Numbered from the stretch's first letter, positions 51,857-62,834 are shown. The stretch: 64,000 nt of DNA from Acinetobacter calcoaceticus (GCF_016508255.1 NZ_JADVKT010000002.1:1-64000), one strand, 5' to 3'. The notes: a model not told the origin generated them from the sequence alone. A program made the numbers and translations.

Positions 51857-53023
51857 ATGACCATTTCAGAGACATGGTTGCTGCCTGACGGGGTAGCAGA
51901 TGTATTGCCGGAACAGGCGCAAGTCATTGAAAAACTTCGCCGTGAAGCTTTAGATTTCCTCGCAGTACGAGGTTATCAGCTGGTATATACACCATTTATC
52001 GAATACATCGAATCGTTGTCTTCATTATCAGAATCAAATCAAGACCTGGATTTAGTAACTTTTAAGGTAATTGACCAGCTTTCGGGCCGTTTACTCGGTA
52101 TCCGTGCTGACATGACGCCTCAAGTTGCACGTATTGATGCACATGTAAGACCAGTTGAAGGCGTTGCTCGTTACTGTTATGCAGGCACTGTACTACATAC
52201 AAAACCACAAAATTTTAATGCTACGCGTGCACCTTTGCAATTAGGTGCAGAGTTATATGGACACGATAGCATTGAAGCTGACGTCGAAATGGTTGATGTA
52301 ATGCTAGGGCTCATTGAAAATGCCTATACATTACAAGGTGCACATTTGGACTTAGGGCATGTAGGTCTGTTTCGTAGTTTGGTTAAATATGCTGGGCTTT
52401 CTAAAAATGAAGAGCATGAGCTATCTGATCTTTATCAAAGAAAAGCATTACCTGAATTAGCTGAATTTACTCAAAACTTAAATATGGGTTCAGACTTTTA
52501 CGCGCTTGGACGTTATTCAAGTGACTTAGAAGCATTACAAGCAAATTTAAGTGCAAATATCTTACAAGACACTGAGTTTAAGTCAGCATTAGATGCGCTT
52601 AAAACTACTCTTACACAAATTAAAGACCTTTGGCCAAATCTGAATGTCGGAATTGATGTTGTAGAGTTACGTAGTTATCACTATCACACTGGTTTAATGT
52701 ATGCAGTATATGGACCGAACCGTGCTGCACCTTTAGCACAGGGTGGTCGTTATGACGGGATTGGTGAGCATTTTGGTCGCGCACGTCCTGCTACTGGCTT
52801 TAGTTGTGATTTATATGCTTTAGGTGCAAATCAGTTCGCTGAAATAGAAACTGTGGTTGCTCCAAAAGGCACAGAGCAAGATTTACTCCAAGCAATTTCA
52901 AGTGCGCGTACCCAAGGTGTACGTGTGGTGCAATTGCTAGGTAATGATGATTTAACTTCTATTCCTTATGCCACACATCAACTTGTGTCGCAAAACGGAC
53001 AATGGAATATTGAAAAGATTTAA
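51857..53023 (+). CDS. hisZ: ATP phosphoribosyltransferase regulatory subunit
   Basis: A 388-residue paralogue of histidyl-tRNA synthetase that joins the short-form HisG to make the active first enzyme of histidine synthesis. The class II core is visible: LPDGVADVLPEQAQVIEKLR, YQLVYTPFIEYIESL, LLGIRADMTPQVARIDA and RYCYAGTVLHT. Motif 3-like AQGGRYDGIGEHFGRARPATGFS comes later. The anticodon-binding domain of true HisRS is reduced to a short tail. purA follows after 61 bases, a common pairing in gammaproteobacteria with HisZ. Confidence 0.93.
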   Translation: MTISETWLLPDGVADVLPEQAQVIEKLRREALDFLAVRGYQLVYTPFIEYIESLSSLSESNQDLDLVTFKVIDQLSGRLLGIRADMTPQVARIDAHVRPVEGVARYCYAGTVLHTKPQNFNATRAPLQLGAELYGHDSIEADVEMVDVMLGLIENAYTLQGAHLDLGHVGLFRSLVKYAGLSKNEEHELSDLYQRKALPELAEFTQNLNMGSDFYALGRYSSDLEALQANLSANILQDTEFKSALDALKTTLTQIKDLWPNLNVGIDVVELRSYHYHTGLMYAVYGPNRAAPLAQGGRYDGIGEHFGRARPATGFSCDLYALGANQFAEIETVVAPKGTEQDLLQAISSARTQGVRVVQLLGNDDLTSIPYATHQLVSQNGQWNIEKI

Positions 53024-53069
53024 ACGCCAACGGTAATTTTACTGATGGTTTCCAATTTTAACAGCATGA

Positions 53070-54404
<1,335 letters not shown>

Positions 54405-54416
54405 TTTGCAAAGATG

Positions 54417-54448
54417 AAAAAAGCCTCCTGAAGAAAGGGGGCTTTTTT
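54417..54448 (+). terminator. Terminator after purA
   Basis: Stem 54417-54429 / 54436-54448 (AAAAAAGCCTCCT paired with AGGGGGCTTTTTT, one G-T pair), ending in six T. Confidence 0.9.
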
Positions 54449-54528
54449 ATACCCGACTAAAGTGCAGTTTTGGTTTTATTCGATTCGGATTAAAACGTTA
54501 TATATAGATCAGGAATGATGGGCTCAGG

Positions 54529-54846
54529 ATGAAGCTACAACCAACGATTTCAAAAACTATTTTTTATTCTTTTTTGTTTGCTATAGGCGGTTCACCTACA
54601 TTAGCTATGTTGGTCATTTATGGCCAAAATTATAATCCTGACTTCTTTATGACAGCATTCATGAGTCTTTCTGTGCTGATTGCTTGTGTCTTAATTCCAG
54701 TTGTTTTTATACAAAACAGCTATTTATTATGGAAAAGGGAAAGTCCTCACCTTGAAGCGAAAGTTAAGCCTTTAAGTTATATCTATCTTGGCTTAAATAT
54801 AATATGTTTAATATTCTGGATTTATTTGATGACTTTATCTACTTGA
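54529..54846 (+). CDS. Small membrane protein of unknown function
   Basis: A 105-residue protein with three predicted membrane helices at about 12-30, 43-66 and 83-102. A short charged loop (LWKRESPHLEAKVKPL) joins the last two. It has no recognised motif. CAGG lies 6 bases before the ATG. It stands alone between purA and the M48 protease gene. Confidence 0.6.
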   Translation: MKLQPTISKTIFYSFLFAIGGSPTLAMLVIYGQNYNPDFFMTAFMSLSVLIACVLIPVVFIQNSYLLWKRESPHLEAKVKPLSYIYLGLNIICLIFWIYLMTLST

Positions 54847-54956
54847 TCGTTACATAAATACTATGATCATAGAGAAATGAATGATTCAAAGCTTGGTTGG
54901 TATTTCTTATAATAAGTTCAAAAGAATAAACAGCTTTTTAACGATTTAGGTGATTC

Positions 54957-55745
54957 ATGTTGATGAATAAAAAACTCTTTTTAAGCTTGTGCGCTGCGGG
55001 CGTCGTAACAATTTCTGGTTGCGCAACGATGGCGGACATGGCAGGTGCAGATACAGCAACATTGAATGCTCAATCTGCACAAGGCTTTACTAAAATGGTG
55101 CAGGAAGCGCGCGGTAAAGGGACTTTAGATACAAGCTCAAGTACCTATAGCCGTATTAATGCTGTTTTTAACCGTTTAAGACCTTATGCGGACCAAGTAA
55201 ATCAGACAGGGCAGCCATTTAGTTGGCAGTTAGCTGTACTGAAATCAGATACGGTTAACGCTTATGTTGCACCAGGTGGCAAGGTAGTGTTCTATACAGG
55301 TATCGTCAATAAATTGAACCTGACTGATGCTGAAATTGCAGCTGTTATGGGCCATGAAATGACGCATGCCTTGGAAGAGCATGCGAAAAGTAAAATTGGT
55401 GCTCAGGCTTTAACTGATTTAGCATTAAATATTGGCTTAAGCCAGATTGGTGGCGGTAATGTCAATCAACTAGGAGCGGCAGCTGCACAACTGGGTTCGC
55501 AAGTAGGGGTGGGTCTACCTTATTCGCGTAGCTTAGAGAGTCGTGCTGACCAAGGCGGTTTAATGTTAATGGCACGTGCGGGTTATAACCCAAATGCTGC
55601 GATTACTCTCTGGGAAAAAATGAACAAGTTTGATGGTGCTGGCGGTTCATCTTTCTTGTCGACTCACCCATCGAATTCTCAGCGTATTAATGATATGCGT
55701 AAAAACTTGCCTGCAGCAATGGCAGTTTATAATAGCCGTAAATAA
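54957..55745 (+). CDS. M48-family metalloprotease lipoprotein
   Basis: A 262-residue zinc protease of the M48C group (LoiP/YcaL/BepA-like without the TPR part). The lipoprotein signal ends at Cys22 (ISGC). The zinc motif HEMTH is at 133-137, with the catalytic Glu134, and the third ligand Glu lies in SLESRADQGGLML. A C-terminal STHPSNSQRINDMRKNL block is typical. It should act in the periplasm, probably on misfolded outer-membrane proteins, from the family. ATG 54957 is chosen; ATG 54963 is a close alternative. A near-perfect palindromic terminator follows. Confidence 0.88.
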   Translation: MLMNKKLFLSLCAAGVVTISGCATMADMAGADTATLNAQSAQGFTKMVQEARGKGTLDTSSSTYSRINAVFNRLRPYADQVNQTGQPFSWQLAVLKSDTVNAYVAPGGKVVFYTGIVNKLNLTDAEIAAVMGHEMTHALEEHAKSKIGAQALTDLALNIGLSQIGGGNVNQLGAAAAQLGSQVGVGLPYSRSLESRADQGGLMLMARAGYNPNAAITLWEKMNKFDGAGGSSFLSTHPSNSQRINDMRKNLPAAMAVYNSRK

Positions 55746-55768
55746 GATATAAACTTTTATAGATAAAG

Positions 55769-55798
55769 AAAACGGATGCTTAAGCATCCGTTTTTTTG
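55769..55798. terminator. Terminator shared by the M48 and tas genes
   Basis: A 12-bp arm inverted repeat centred on TTAA (55769-55794), ending in a T run. Confidence 0.9.
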
Positions 55799-55799
55799 T

Positions 55800-56849
55800 T
55801 TATGGTGCAGGGTTAGGTTGTTGGGTGTGAATGGCTTCAATACCTTGTAAAACTTCACTAGATAATTCAATTTCAAATGCTTGAATATTTTCTTTCAGTT
55901 GATCTAGGTTGGTTGCTCCAATAATGGTACTCGTCACAAAGAATTGTTGTTTGATAAATGCTAATGCCATTTGAGTTAAGCTTAGTCCATGTTTCTCTGC
56001 TAGCTGTGCATATTGCTCAGTTGCCCACTCGCTTTGAGGGTTACTATAGCGGCTAAAGCGTGGAAATAGGGTAACACGGGCATTCGCGGGACGAGCGCCA
56101 TTTCTAAACTTGCCAGAGAGATATCCAAAAGCAAGAGGAGAGTAAGCGAGTAAGCCAACATTTTCATATTTAGCAATTTCAGACATACCTATTTCATAGG
56201 TACGGTTGAGTAGACTATATGGATTTTGAACGCTGACGAACTTACTTACACCTAACTTTTCTGCTAAATGTAAAAACTTCATGGTGCCCCATGGCGTTTC
56301 ATTTGATAAACCAATATAGCGAATACGTCCACGATTAATTTCTTCTTGTAGAGCCAGTAATGTTTCTTCTAGAGGTGTCGTGTCGTAATCATTTTCAGCT
56401 TGTGGGTTACCATAAGCGAGCGTACCAAAAAAGTTGGTATGACGTTCAGGCCAATGCAGTTGATAAAGATCGATATAGTCAGTTTGGAGGCGTTTCAGTG
56501 AGCCATCTAGGGCTTTAGTAATATGATCGCTGTTGAAGCGTGTGTGGCCTTCTCTGATGTGTGTTCCACCAAAGCCGGGTCCGGCAATTTTAGAGGCGAG
56601 GAAGACTTTATCACGTTGACCATTTTGAGCAAACCAATTGCCAATAATGGTTTCTGTTGCACCATAAGTTTCAGGTTTTGGCGGAACAGAATACATCTCT
56701 GCCGTATCCCAAAAATATAAACCGTGTGCCAAAGCATAATTGAGTTGTTCAAATGCTTCTTGCTGGGAGTTTTGCTCACCAAAAGTCATGGTGCCTAAAC
56801 AAATTTCTGGAAGCTTAAGGCCTGTGCGACTAAGTGGGTTAAATTGCAT
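55800..56849 (-). CDS. tas: Tas-type NADP(H)-dependent aldo-keto reductase
   Basis: A 349-residue aldo/keto reductase that matches E. coli Tas along its length: GLKLPEICLGTMTFGEQNS, WDTAEMYSVPPKPETYGATE (catalytic Asp and Tyr), SLKRLQTDYIDLYQLHWPERHTNFFG (split in the family by catalytic His), YIGLSNETPWG, IQNPYSLLNR-like VQNPYSLLNR, and ATNLDQLKENI. The enzyme reduces aldehydes or ketones; the physiological substrate is unknown. It is convergent with the M48 gene and separated from crp by 158 bases. Confidence 0.88.
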   Translation of the reverse strand: MQFNPLSRTGLKLPEICLGTMTFGEQNSQQEAFEQLNYALAHGLYFWDTAEMYSVPPKPETYGATETIIGNWFAQNGQRDKVFLASKIAGPGFGGTHIREGHTRFNSDHITKALDGSLKRLQTDYIDLYQLHWPERHTNFFGTLAYGNPQAENDYDTTPLEETLLALQEEINRGRIRYIGLSNETPWGTMKFLHLAEKLGVSKFVSVQNPYSLLNRTYEIGMSEIAKYENVGLLAYSPLAFGYLSGKFRNGARPANARVTLFPRFSRYSNPQSEWATEQYAQLAEKHGLSLTQMALAFIKQQFFVTSTIIGATNLDQLKENIQAFEIELSSEVLQGIEAIHTQQPNPAP

Positions 56850-56965
56850 ACAGCGGAATCCTTGGAAATTTTGAGTTAGCCTAACGGAGAATATGTATTC
56901 AACTTAAATCATAAAATTAGAATAGTTTGTAAGTTTTGTGTATTAACTCATTGTTGCATATAAAA

Positions 56966-56987
56966 AAAGCAAACCGAAGTCTGCTTT
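56966..56987 (-). terminator. Terminator after crp
   Basis: Nine-bp stem 56966-56974 / 56979-56987 with one G-U pair and a TTCG loop on the minus strand, followed by T residues. Confidence 0.8.
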
Positions 56988-57007
56988 TATTAAAAATTTA
57001 ATAAATA

Positions 57008-57715
57008 TTATTCTTCATCATCGTAGTCTTCATCAGAAACTGGTGCCTCTTCTAATGAAACATCAAAAATAAGAATAGCTTTACCATCAGTTTGGATCAT
57101 ACCTTGATCTTCTAAGGTTTTGAGTACACGCCCAACCATCTCACGTGAACATCCCACAATACGGCCAATTTCTTGACGCGTAATACGAATTTGGCGACCA
57201 TTTGGCAAAATCATTGCTTCTGGTTGTGAAGATAGGTCGATTAGACAACGTGCAATACGTCCAGACACATCAATAAATGCAAGATCTGTCATTTTACGGG
57301 TTGTATTTTTTAGACGGCGAACGAGTTGTGCAAAAACAGCATAACTCAAGTCTGGATATTGTTTGCTAAGTTCGTGGAAGTTGTCATAAGAAATTTCTGC
57401 AATTTCACAAACATCACGAGTACGAACTTCAGCTGTACGTTGAGGGTTCGGTTCGAAAAGCCCCATTTCCCCAAAGAAGTCGCCCGGATTCAAATATGCA
57501 ACAACAATTTCACGTTCATCATCTTCACGTAAAATAATTGAAACTGAGCCTTTTAAAATTAAATATAAAGATTTTGACTCTGTCCCGGCATCAACAATTG
57601 TGGTTCGTTTTGGATATCTGTTGATATGAGCACGTTTTAACAATGCTTTAACGGATTCAGGTAGTTGCCCCGGAGATAAAGCATCTGTGCTGAGTTGTGA
57701 AAAATTTGAAGTCAT
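57008..57715 (-). CDS. crp: Cyclic-AMP receptor protein (Crp/Vfr)
   Basis: A 235-residue Crp/Fnr-family regulator. The cAMP domain shows PGDFFGEMGLFEPNPQRTAEVRTRDVCEIAEI (glycine-rich phosphate cassette with Arg), then the dimer helix and a winged helix with RITRQEIGRIVGCSREMVGRVLKTLEDQGMI, whose recognition helix SREMVGRVL equals that of Crp/Vfr. It lacks the four-Cys Fnr N terminus. The C-terminal end SDEDYDDEE is a short acidic tail absent from E. coli Crp. The 297-bp inverted-repeat element begins 110 bases upstream of its start. Confidence 0.92.
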   Translation of the reverse strand: MTSNFSQLSTDALSPGQLPESVKALLKRAHINRYPKRTTIVDAGTESKSLYLILKGSVSIILREDDEREIVVAYLNPGDFFGEMGLFEPNPQRTAEVRTRDVCEIAEISYDNFHELSKQYPDLSYAVFAQLVRRLKNTTRKMTDLAFIDVSGRIARCLIDLSSQPEAMILPNGRQIRITRQEIGRIVGCSREMVGRVLKTLEDQGMIQTDGKAILIFDVSLEEAPVSDEDYDDEE

Positions 57716-57824
57716 GCTTAATATGTTCCGAATAGGGTAAACAATTCACACAAGCCCGAGATGAGCTATTACACAGAAGAGATGAAATTCCTTATCAACT
57801 CATTTTATGTTAGTGTACAAAACA

Positions 57825-58121
57825 AGGGTCTGTTGACATTTCACAGATGGTTGCGACATAAGACAATTCTTTTAGACGTTACCAAGCAAGAGCTATGAAA
57901 TTTAGCCATTCTAAATAAATAGATCTTAACAACGGAACGTACAAAATAACATGGTCTCGCGCTATGCCTGCGCTGCTTAAATGGCAACTCAGATTATGGC
58001 TGAAATTTCACAAACTATATAACAAAACTGGACAAAGGATTGCCATTGTCTGGGTTTTGCGTCTTATTTGGATTAATTTTTAGCTCTAACGCAATCCATA
58101 GATGAAATGTCAACAGACCCT
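57825..58121. mobile_element. 297-bp MITE-like element with 19-bp terminal inverted repeats
   Basis: The left end 57825-57843 (AGGGTCTGTTGACATTTCA) returns exactly inverted at 58103-58121, enclosing 297 bp without a gene. Such structure defines a miniature inverted-repeat element moved by a transposase elsewhere. I saw no clear target-site duplication next to the ends, so the copy may be old or the true ends slightly different. It lies in the crp-osmC gap, ending 33 bases before the osmC ATG; 57716-57824 must hold the crp promoter. Confidence 0.75.
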
Positions 58122-58154
58122 GCTTAAATTTATAATTTTTTTTAGGTAGTTGCA

Positions 58155-58577
58155 ATGCAAACAAGTGTACATTGGCTAGAGAATGTTGCTTTTGAAGCGA
58201 AATCGGATAGCGGGCATAGTGTCATCATGGATGGCTCACCTGAGTATGGTGGTGAAAACCGTGGTCCACGTCCTATGGAGTTGTTATTAATGGGACTTGG
58301 TGGTTGTGCTTCGTTTGATATTGTGACCATTTTAAAGAAATCTCGTCAAGATGTGACGAATGTTGTATGTAATTTAAAAGCTGAGCGTGCTGACGCAATT
58401 CCAGCTGTTTTTACTAAAATCCATTTACACTTCGTGGTAACGGGTAAAGCTGTGAAAGAAAAACAGGTTGCAAAAGCAGTTGAATTGTCTGCCGAAAAAT
58501 ATTGTTCAGCGAGTAAAATGCTTTCCGATGGTGGTGTTGAAATTACCCATGACTTCGAAATTATTGAAGCTGAATAA
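58155..58577 (+). CDS. OsmC-family peroxidase-like protein
   Basis: A 140-residue OsmC/YhfA-type protein. Cys51 (GLGGCASFD) and Cys117 (EKYCSASKM) are in the positions of the peroxidatic and resolving thiols of the family. RGPRPMELLLMGLGGC and the -VTGKAVKEKQVAKAVELS- helix are typical. It probably reduces organic hydroperoxides, though YhfA-type members are poorly studied. AGG lies about 8 bases before the ATG. TATAAT at 58131-58136 may be the -10 element, placing the -35 inside the right end of the MITE-like element. Divergent osmC/crp pairs of this kind (yhfA-crp) also occur in enterobacteria. Confidence 0.85.
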   Translation: MQTSVHWLENVAFEAKSDSGHSVIMDGSPEYGGENRGPRPMELLLMGLGGCASFDIVTILKKSRQDVTNVVCNLKAERADAIPAVFTKIHLHFVVTGKAVKEKQVAKAVELSAEKYCSASKMLSDGGVEITHDFEIIEAE

Positions 58578-58604
58578 GGCACTTTTTTAATAGGTAGAAA
58601 GAAG

Positions 58605-58630
58605 AAGCTGACATGAGAGTTGGCTTTTTT
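58605..58630 (+). terminator. Terminator after osmC
   Basis: Eight-bp stem 58605-58612 / 58619-58626 with two G-T pairs, followed by T residues. Confidence 0.7.
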
Positions 58631-58669
58631 ATTGTCAAAAATAACTAAAAAATAAGAGGAGGAATGGAA

Positions 58670-59095
58670 GTGAATATTCGTTCTGCTAAATTAGAAGATA
58701 CCCAAGCAATATGTGATTTACTCAAACAGATGGGCTACCCACAGTCACTCGCTCTTATCCAAGAAAAATTTGAAATATTAAATAACGACTCTAATTCACA
58801 AATTTTAGTTGCTGAAGAGGGAGGTAGAATTTGTGGTTTTTTATCTCTTTATTTTATTCCACAAATTGCCTTACAGGGTGACTTTGCCAAAGTATGTTAT
58901 TTGTGTGTTGATGAAAATATGCGTAGCAAAGGTGTAGGGCATTTACTCGTACAAGAAGTCGAACAGTTAGCAAGGCGCCGCGGTTGTGATCGAATGGAAC
59001 TGCACTCTGGAATGCAGAGACCTTTGGCACATCAATTTTACCTAAGAGAAGGCTATGTCGAGGCACCAAAGTATTTTCGTAAAGCTTTAAATTAA
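58670..59095 (+). CDS. GNAT-family N-acetyltransferase
   Basis: A GNAT acetyltransferase of about 141 residues using acetyl-CoA; acceptor unknown. The start RSAKLEDTQAICDLLKQMGYP and the CoA-binding segment VDENMRSKGVGHLLVQEVEQLARRRGC (split here: RSKGVGHLL is the pyrophosphate loop) are typical, ending HQFYLREGYVEAPKYFRKAL. The start is decided by the ribosome site: GAGGAGG (58656-58662) is 7 bases from GTG 58670 but only 1 base from ATG 58664. The stop codon is shared with the converging peptidase gene. Confidence 0.82.
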   Translation: MNIRSAKLEDTQAICDLLKQMGYPQSLALIQEKFEILNNDSNSQILVAEEGGRICGFLSLYFIPQIALQGDFAKVCYLCVDENMRSKGVGHLLVQEVEQLARRRGCDRMELHSGMQRPLAHQFYLREGYVEAPKYFRKALN

Positions 59096-59901
59096 TGAGC
59101 TGTATTTAGAAAAAGCTGAGGATCTACCCGAGCATTATTAAGACTCATGCCCCAATGTAGGTGAGGGCCTGTCACACGTCCAGTTTTGCCTACTAAACCT
59201 AAAGTTTCTCCTTGGCGAATATGTTGGCCTTTTTCTACTTTAATTGCGCTTAAATGGCAGAACATACTGATTAAGCCTTGCCCGTGATCAATTAATACAG
59301 TTTGACCATTAAAAAAATAAGATCCAGTTTGGATAACGACACCATCTGCTGGTGCAACTACTTTTTGGCCTATAGGTGCAGGAATATCTAGACCTGAGTG
59401 GGGCGCGCGTTCTTCACCGTTAAAGAAACGTTTTCGACCAAAAGAATTAGTAAATTTACCCGAAGTTGGGCGTATAAATGCTGGTAGGGATTGCCATGAA
59501 CTTCGTGTAAATGAGCTATATACATCATTTTGTTCTTTAGCTTCTTGAGCGTAGCGGTCTAATTGACTCTGGTTCGGGTTCACATAATCTTGGTTAGTGA
59601 CTTTAATCCGTTGTTCAGCATAAGGATAGGACTTAACTTCTATTTGAATTGGAGTTTTGTTCGTATCAAGTTGTACACTACCAAGAGGAGTAGCTAACGG
59701 AATACCAAGTACAGCATAACGCTGCTGACCTTCCTTACTAATTAAAACTGGCTTTTGTTGAAAGGTGACTTGCGTAATATCAGCGTTTAAAGGGACAACT
59801 GCGATTCCACCGGGTCTTCTTGAGTCTTGTGGAAGCTGAGCGATTGCCAGTGCCGAAGTAAAAAGACAAGTTGTTGTTAATAGAATGTGTTTAAAGTGCA
59901 T
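59092..59901 (-). CDS. M23-family peptidoglycan endopeptidase
   Basis: A 269-residue secreted LytM/M23 metallopeptidase. Signal peptide to about ALAIA-QL; an N-terminal beta-rich stalk follows; the catalytic domain at about 150-269 carries zinc ligands His168 and Asp172 (HSGLDIP), His216 (FCHLSAI) and His249 (GPHLHWG). All metal ligands are present, so it should be active, unlike the degenerate EnvC/NlpD activators. It probably cuts peptide cross-links in the cell wall. The stop overlaps that of the GNAT gene. Confidence 0.9.
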   Translation of the reverse strand: MHFKHILLTTTCLFTSALAIAQLPQDSRRPGGIAVVPLNADITQVTFQQKPVLISKEGQQRYAVLGIPLATPLGSVQLDTNKTPIQIEVKSYPYAEQRIKVTNQDYVNPNQSQLDRYAQEAKEQNDVYSSFTRSSWQSLPAFIRPTSGKFTNSFGRKRFFNGEERAPHSGLDIPAPIGQKVVAPADGVVIQTGSYFFNGQTVLIDHGQGLISMFCHLSAIKVEKGQHIRQGETLGLVGKTGRVTGPHLHWGMSLNNARVDPQLFLNTAH

Positions 59902-60046
59902 TTTTCATTTCAAAACGAGTAGTAAACTAACAAGATAAACTAAAGCTTAATCAATAAATTCTCAATGAAGAGTTTGTGAAAAGCGTAGTATGAATAAGCA
60001 TGAAGCTAAATATTCAAGTATTTTAATAAAATGTAGCTGAACTGTA

Positions 60047-60075
60047 CTTGAAATATATACAAAACAATCCCATAT
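60047..60075 (+). promoter_or_regulatory. Sigma-32 (heat-shock) promoter of clpB
   Basis: CTTGAAA (60047-60053) and TCCCATAT (60068-60075), 14 bases apart, match the RpoH consensus CTTGAAA / CCCCATnT except for one base. It lies about 125 bases before clpB. The 300-base gap 59902-60201 shows nothing else beyond AT-rich sequence. Confidence 0.75.
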
Positions 60076-60201
60076 TATAATCGAGTTTTACTCATTGTTA
60101 TTTTAATAACATTATGAAAAATATATAAAAATTTATTTGAAATCCGGAAAAATGTTCCCATCTATTAGACAAGTACAAATTTGTTGTGAGGAATAACAAG
60201 A

Positions 60202-62781
60202 ATGCGTTTTGAAAAATTTACAAACCGCTTGCAGCAAGCCCTTTCAGATGCTCAATCTTTAGCGATGGGTAAAGACCATACCGCAATCGCGGGTATTCAT
60301 ATTTTGAGTACCCTTTTAGAAGAGCCATCAAATATTAGTTTGTTGCAACAAGCAGGTGCACGGTTACCTGAACTTAAACAAAAGCTTGAGCAAGCTATAA
60401 AAGATGCTCCGACCATTGCGAATCCGACTGGGGATGTCAATTTAAACCCTGAAGCTGTTAAGGCGCTTAATCTGGCAGATAGATATGCACAAAAAGCGGG
60501 TGATGAATTTTTGTCAACTGACTGGGTGCTATTAGGCTTAGCAGAAACAGGCGAAACTAAAAATATTTTAAGTGCCGTAGGTGTAACTCCTGACAGCCTA
60601 CGCAAAGTAATTGAACATATTCGAGGTAGTGACAAAGTCATGAGTAATAATCACGAAGATCAACGTGACTCACTTAATAAATATACGATTGATTTAAATG
60701 AGCGTGCTTTAGCTGGGAAACTTGATCCGGTGATTGGGCGTGATGACGAAATCCGCCGTACTATTCAGGTCTTATCACGTCGTACAAAAAACAACCCTGT
60801 ACTTATTGGTGAACCGGGTGTTGGTAAAACTGCTATTGTTGAAGGTTTGGCACAGCGTATTGTGAAGGGTGAAGTACCTGAAGGACTAAAAAGCAAACGT
60901 GTTTTATCATTAGATTTAGGTTCATTGCTTGCTGGTGCTAAATATCGTGGTGAGTTTGAAGAACGATTAAAAGCTGTTTTAAAAGATTTGGCAAAACACG
61001 AAGGCGAAATCATCTTGTTTATTGACGAGCTACACACGCTTGTAGGTGCAGGTAAAGGTGATGGCGCAATGGATGCAGGTAATATGTTAAAACCTGCATT
61101 GGCGCGCGGTGAGTTGCGCTGTGTGGGTGCAACAACCCTAGATGAATACCGCCAATACATTGAAAAAGATGCTGCATTAGAGCGTCGTTTCCAAAAAGTG
61201 TTGGTTGATGAGCCAAGTGTTGAAGATACCATTGCAATTTTACGCGGTCTAAAAGAGAAATATGCCACTCACCATGGTGTGCAGATTTTAGACTCGGCAA
61301 TTATTGCTGCGGCGAAAATGTCTCATCGTTACATTACTGACCGTCAATTACCGGACAAGGCAATTGACTTGATTGATGAAGCAGCTTCTCGTATTAAGAT
61401 GGAAATTGACTCTAAACCTGAAGCGCTTGATAAGCTCGACCGCCGTTTAATCCAATTGAAAATGCAATTGGAAGCTGTGAAAAAAGACGAAGATGTAGGC
61501 AGTAAAGCCGAAGTCACTCATCTTGAAAAACAGATTGCTGAAGTCGAGAAAGAATACAACGATCTTGAAGAAATTTGGAAATCTGAGAAGACTCTTGTCG
61601 AAGGTACTAAACAGGCTCAGGTTGAACTCGATAAAGCACGTATTGCTTTTGAAAAGGCTCAGCGTGAGGGTGATTTGGCTGAAGCAGCACGTTTACAGTA
61701 TGGTGTAATTCCTGAGCTTCAAAAACAACTTGAGCAAGATGAAGTTGCTGAAGATAACGAAGAGCCAAAACTCATTCGTACTAAAGTCACTGAAAATGAA
61801 ATTGCCGAAGTGGTTAGTGCGGCAACCGGAATTCCGGTCACGAAAATGCTGCAAGGCGAGCGTGAAAAACTACTCAATATGGAAGGTTTTTTACATGACC
61901 GCGTTGTAGGGCAAGATGAAGCTGTCGTTGCCGTGTCTAACGCAGTTCGTCGTTCGCGTGCAGGCTTATCTGATCCGAATCGTCCAAGTGGTTCATTCTT
62001 ATTTTTAGGACCAACAGGTGTTGGTAAAACTGAGTTAACCAAAGCGCTGGCTAACTTCTTGTTTGACAGTGACGATGCCATGATTCGTATCGATATGAGT
62101 GAATTCATGGAGAAACATTCGGTGAGCCGTTTGGTTGGTGCACCTCCGGGTTATGTGGGGTATGAAGAAGGCGGTGTTTTAACTGAAGCTGTTCGCCGTA
62201 AACCATATAGTGTGGTGTTGTTTGATGAGGTTGAAAAAGCGCATCCAGATGTATTCAATATCTTGCTACAAGTGTTGGATGACGGGCGCTTAACGGACTC
62301 TCAAGGTCGAGTAGTAGACTTTAAAAACACTGTGATTGTGATGACCTCGAACTTAGGTTCACAAGATGTACGTGAGCTAGGTGAACATGCAACAGATGAT
62401 GAAGTGCGTACTATTGTAATGAATGCGGTAAGTCAGCATTTCCGTCCGGAATTTATTAACCGGATTGATGAGCTTGTGATTTTCCATTCACTTAAGAAAG
62501 CACAAATTCGTGGTATTGCCGATATTCAGTTGGATCGCTTACGTTCAAGACTTGTCGATCGCGATATGAGCTTAACTGTAGATGATACAGCCTTTGATTT
62601 ATTGATTGATGCTGGTTTCGACCCTGTCTATGGTGCGCGTCCATTGAAACGTGCAATCCAACAACAGATTGAAAACACATTGGCTCAAAAAATCTTGTCG
62701 GGTGATTTCGTCGCAGGTGATACCATTTTGGTTAAAGGTGAAAATGGTCACTTAGTGTTTGATAAAATGAAACTCAGCTAA
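60202..62781 (+). CDS. clpB: ATP-dependent disaggregase ClpB
   Basis: An 859-residue Hsp100 chaperone that, with DnaK, frees proteins from aggregates. Order: double Clp N domain (1 to about 145), first AAA+ module with Walker A GEPGVGKT (about 204-211) and [12 protein letters not shown], then the coiled-coil middle domain (about 410-525, with [14 protein letters not shown]), and second AAA+ module with GPTGVGKT (about 606-613), [12 protein letters not shown] and the sensor-2 [10 protein letters not shown]. Complete and of normal length. GTGAGGAATAAC precedes the ATG. Heat-shock control is supported by the sigma-32 site. Confidence 0.97.
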   Translation: MRFEKFTNRLQQALSDAQSLAMGKDHTAIAGIHILSTLLEEPSNISLLQQAGARLPELKQKLEQAIKDAPTIANPTGDVNLNPEAVKALNLADRYAQKAGDEFLSTDWVLLGLAETGETKNILSAVGVTPDSLRKVIEHIRGSDKVMSNNHEDQRDSLNKYTIDLNERALAGKLDPVIGRDDEIRRTIQVLSRRTKNNPVLIGEPGVGKTAIVEGLAQRIVKGEVPEGLKSKRVLSLDLGSLLAGAKYRGEFEERLKAVLKDLAKHEGEIILFIDELHTLVGAGKGDGAMDAGNMLKPALARGELRCVGATTLDEYRQYIEKDAALERRFQKVLVDEPSVEDTIAILRGLKEKYATHHGVQILDSAIIAAAKMSHRYITDRQLPDKAIDLIDEAASRIKMEIDSKPEALDKLDRRLIQLKMQLEAVKKDEDVGSKAEVTHLEKQIAEVEKEYNDLEEIWKSEKTLVEGTKQAQVELDKARIAFEKAQREGDLAEAARLQYGVIPELQKQLEQDEVAEDNEEPKLIRTKVTENEIAEVVSAATGIPVTKMLQGEREKLLNMEGFLHDRVVGQDEAVVAVSNAVRRSRAGLSDPNRPSGSFLFLGPTGVGKTELTKALANFLFDSDDAMIRIDMSEFMEKHSVSRLVGAPPGYVGYEEGGVLTEAVRRKPYSVVLFDEVEKAHPDVFNILLQVLDDGRLTDSQGRVVDFKNTVIVMTSNLGSQDVRELGEHATDDEVRTIVMNAVSQHFRPEFINRIDELVIFHSLKKAQIRGIADIQLDRLRSRLVDRDMSLTVDDTAFDLLIDAGFDPVYGARPLKRAIQQQIENTLAQKILSGDFVAGDTILVKGENGHLVFDKMKLS

Positions 62782-62800
62782 ACTTTGTCTGCTAAAACCG

Positions 62801-62834
62801 AAAAGAGAATATGGAAACATATTCTCTTTTTTTT
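62801..62834. terminator. Terminator after clpB
   Basis: Perfect 13-bp stem 62801-62813 / 62818-62830 with a GAAA tetraloop and a T run to 62834. The right end touches the converging pncC-like gene. Confidence 0.92.

Noticed and set aside
51688..51888. 66-codon frame before hisZ
   Set aside because: Runs through a terminator hairpin and overlaps the hisZ start; no ribosome site or protein-like features.
58021..58121. TTGACA in the MITE ends as an outward promoter
   Set aside because: In both ends TTGACA points inward, so it cannot be the -35 of crp or osmC.
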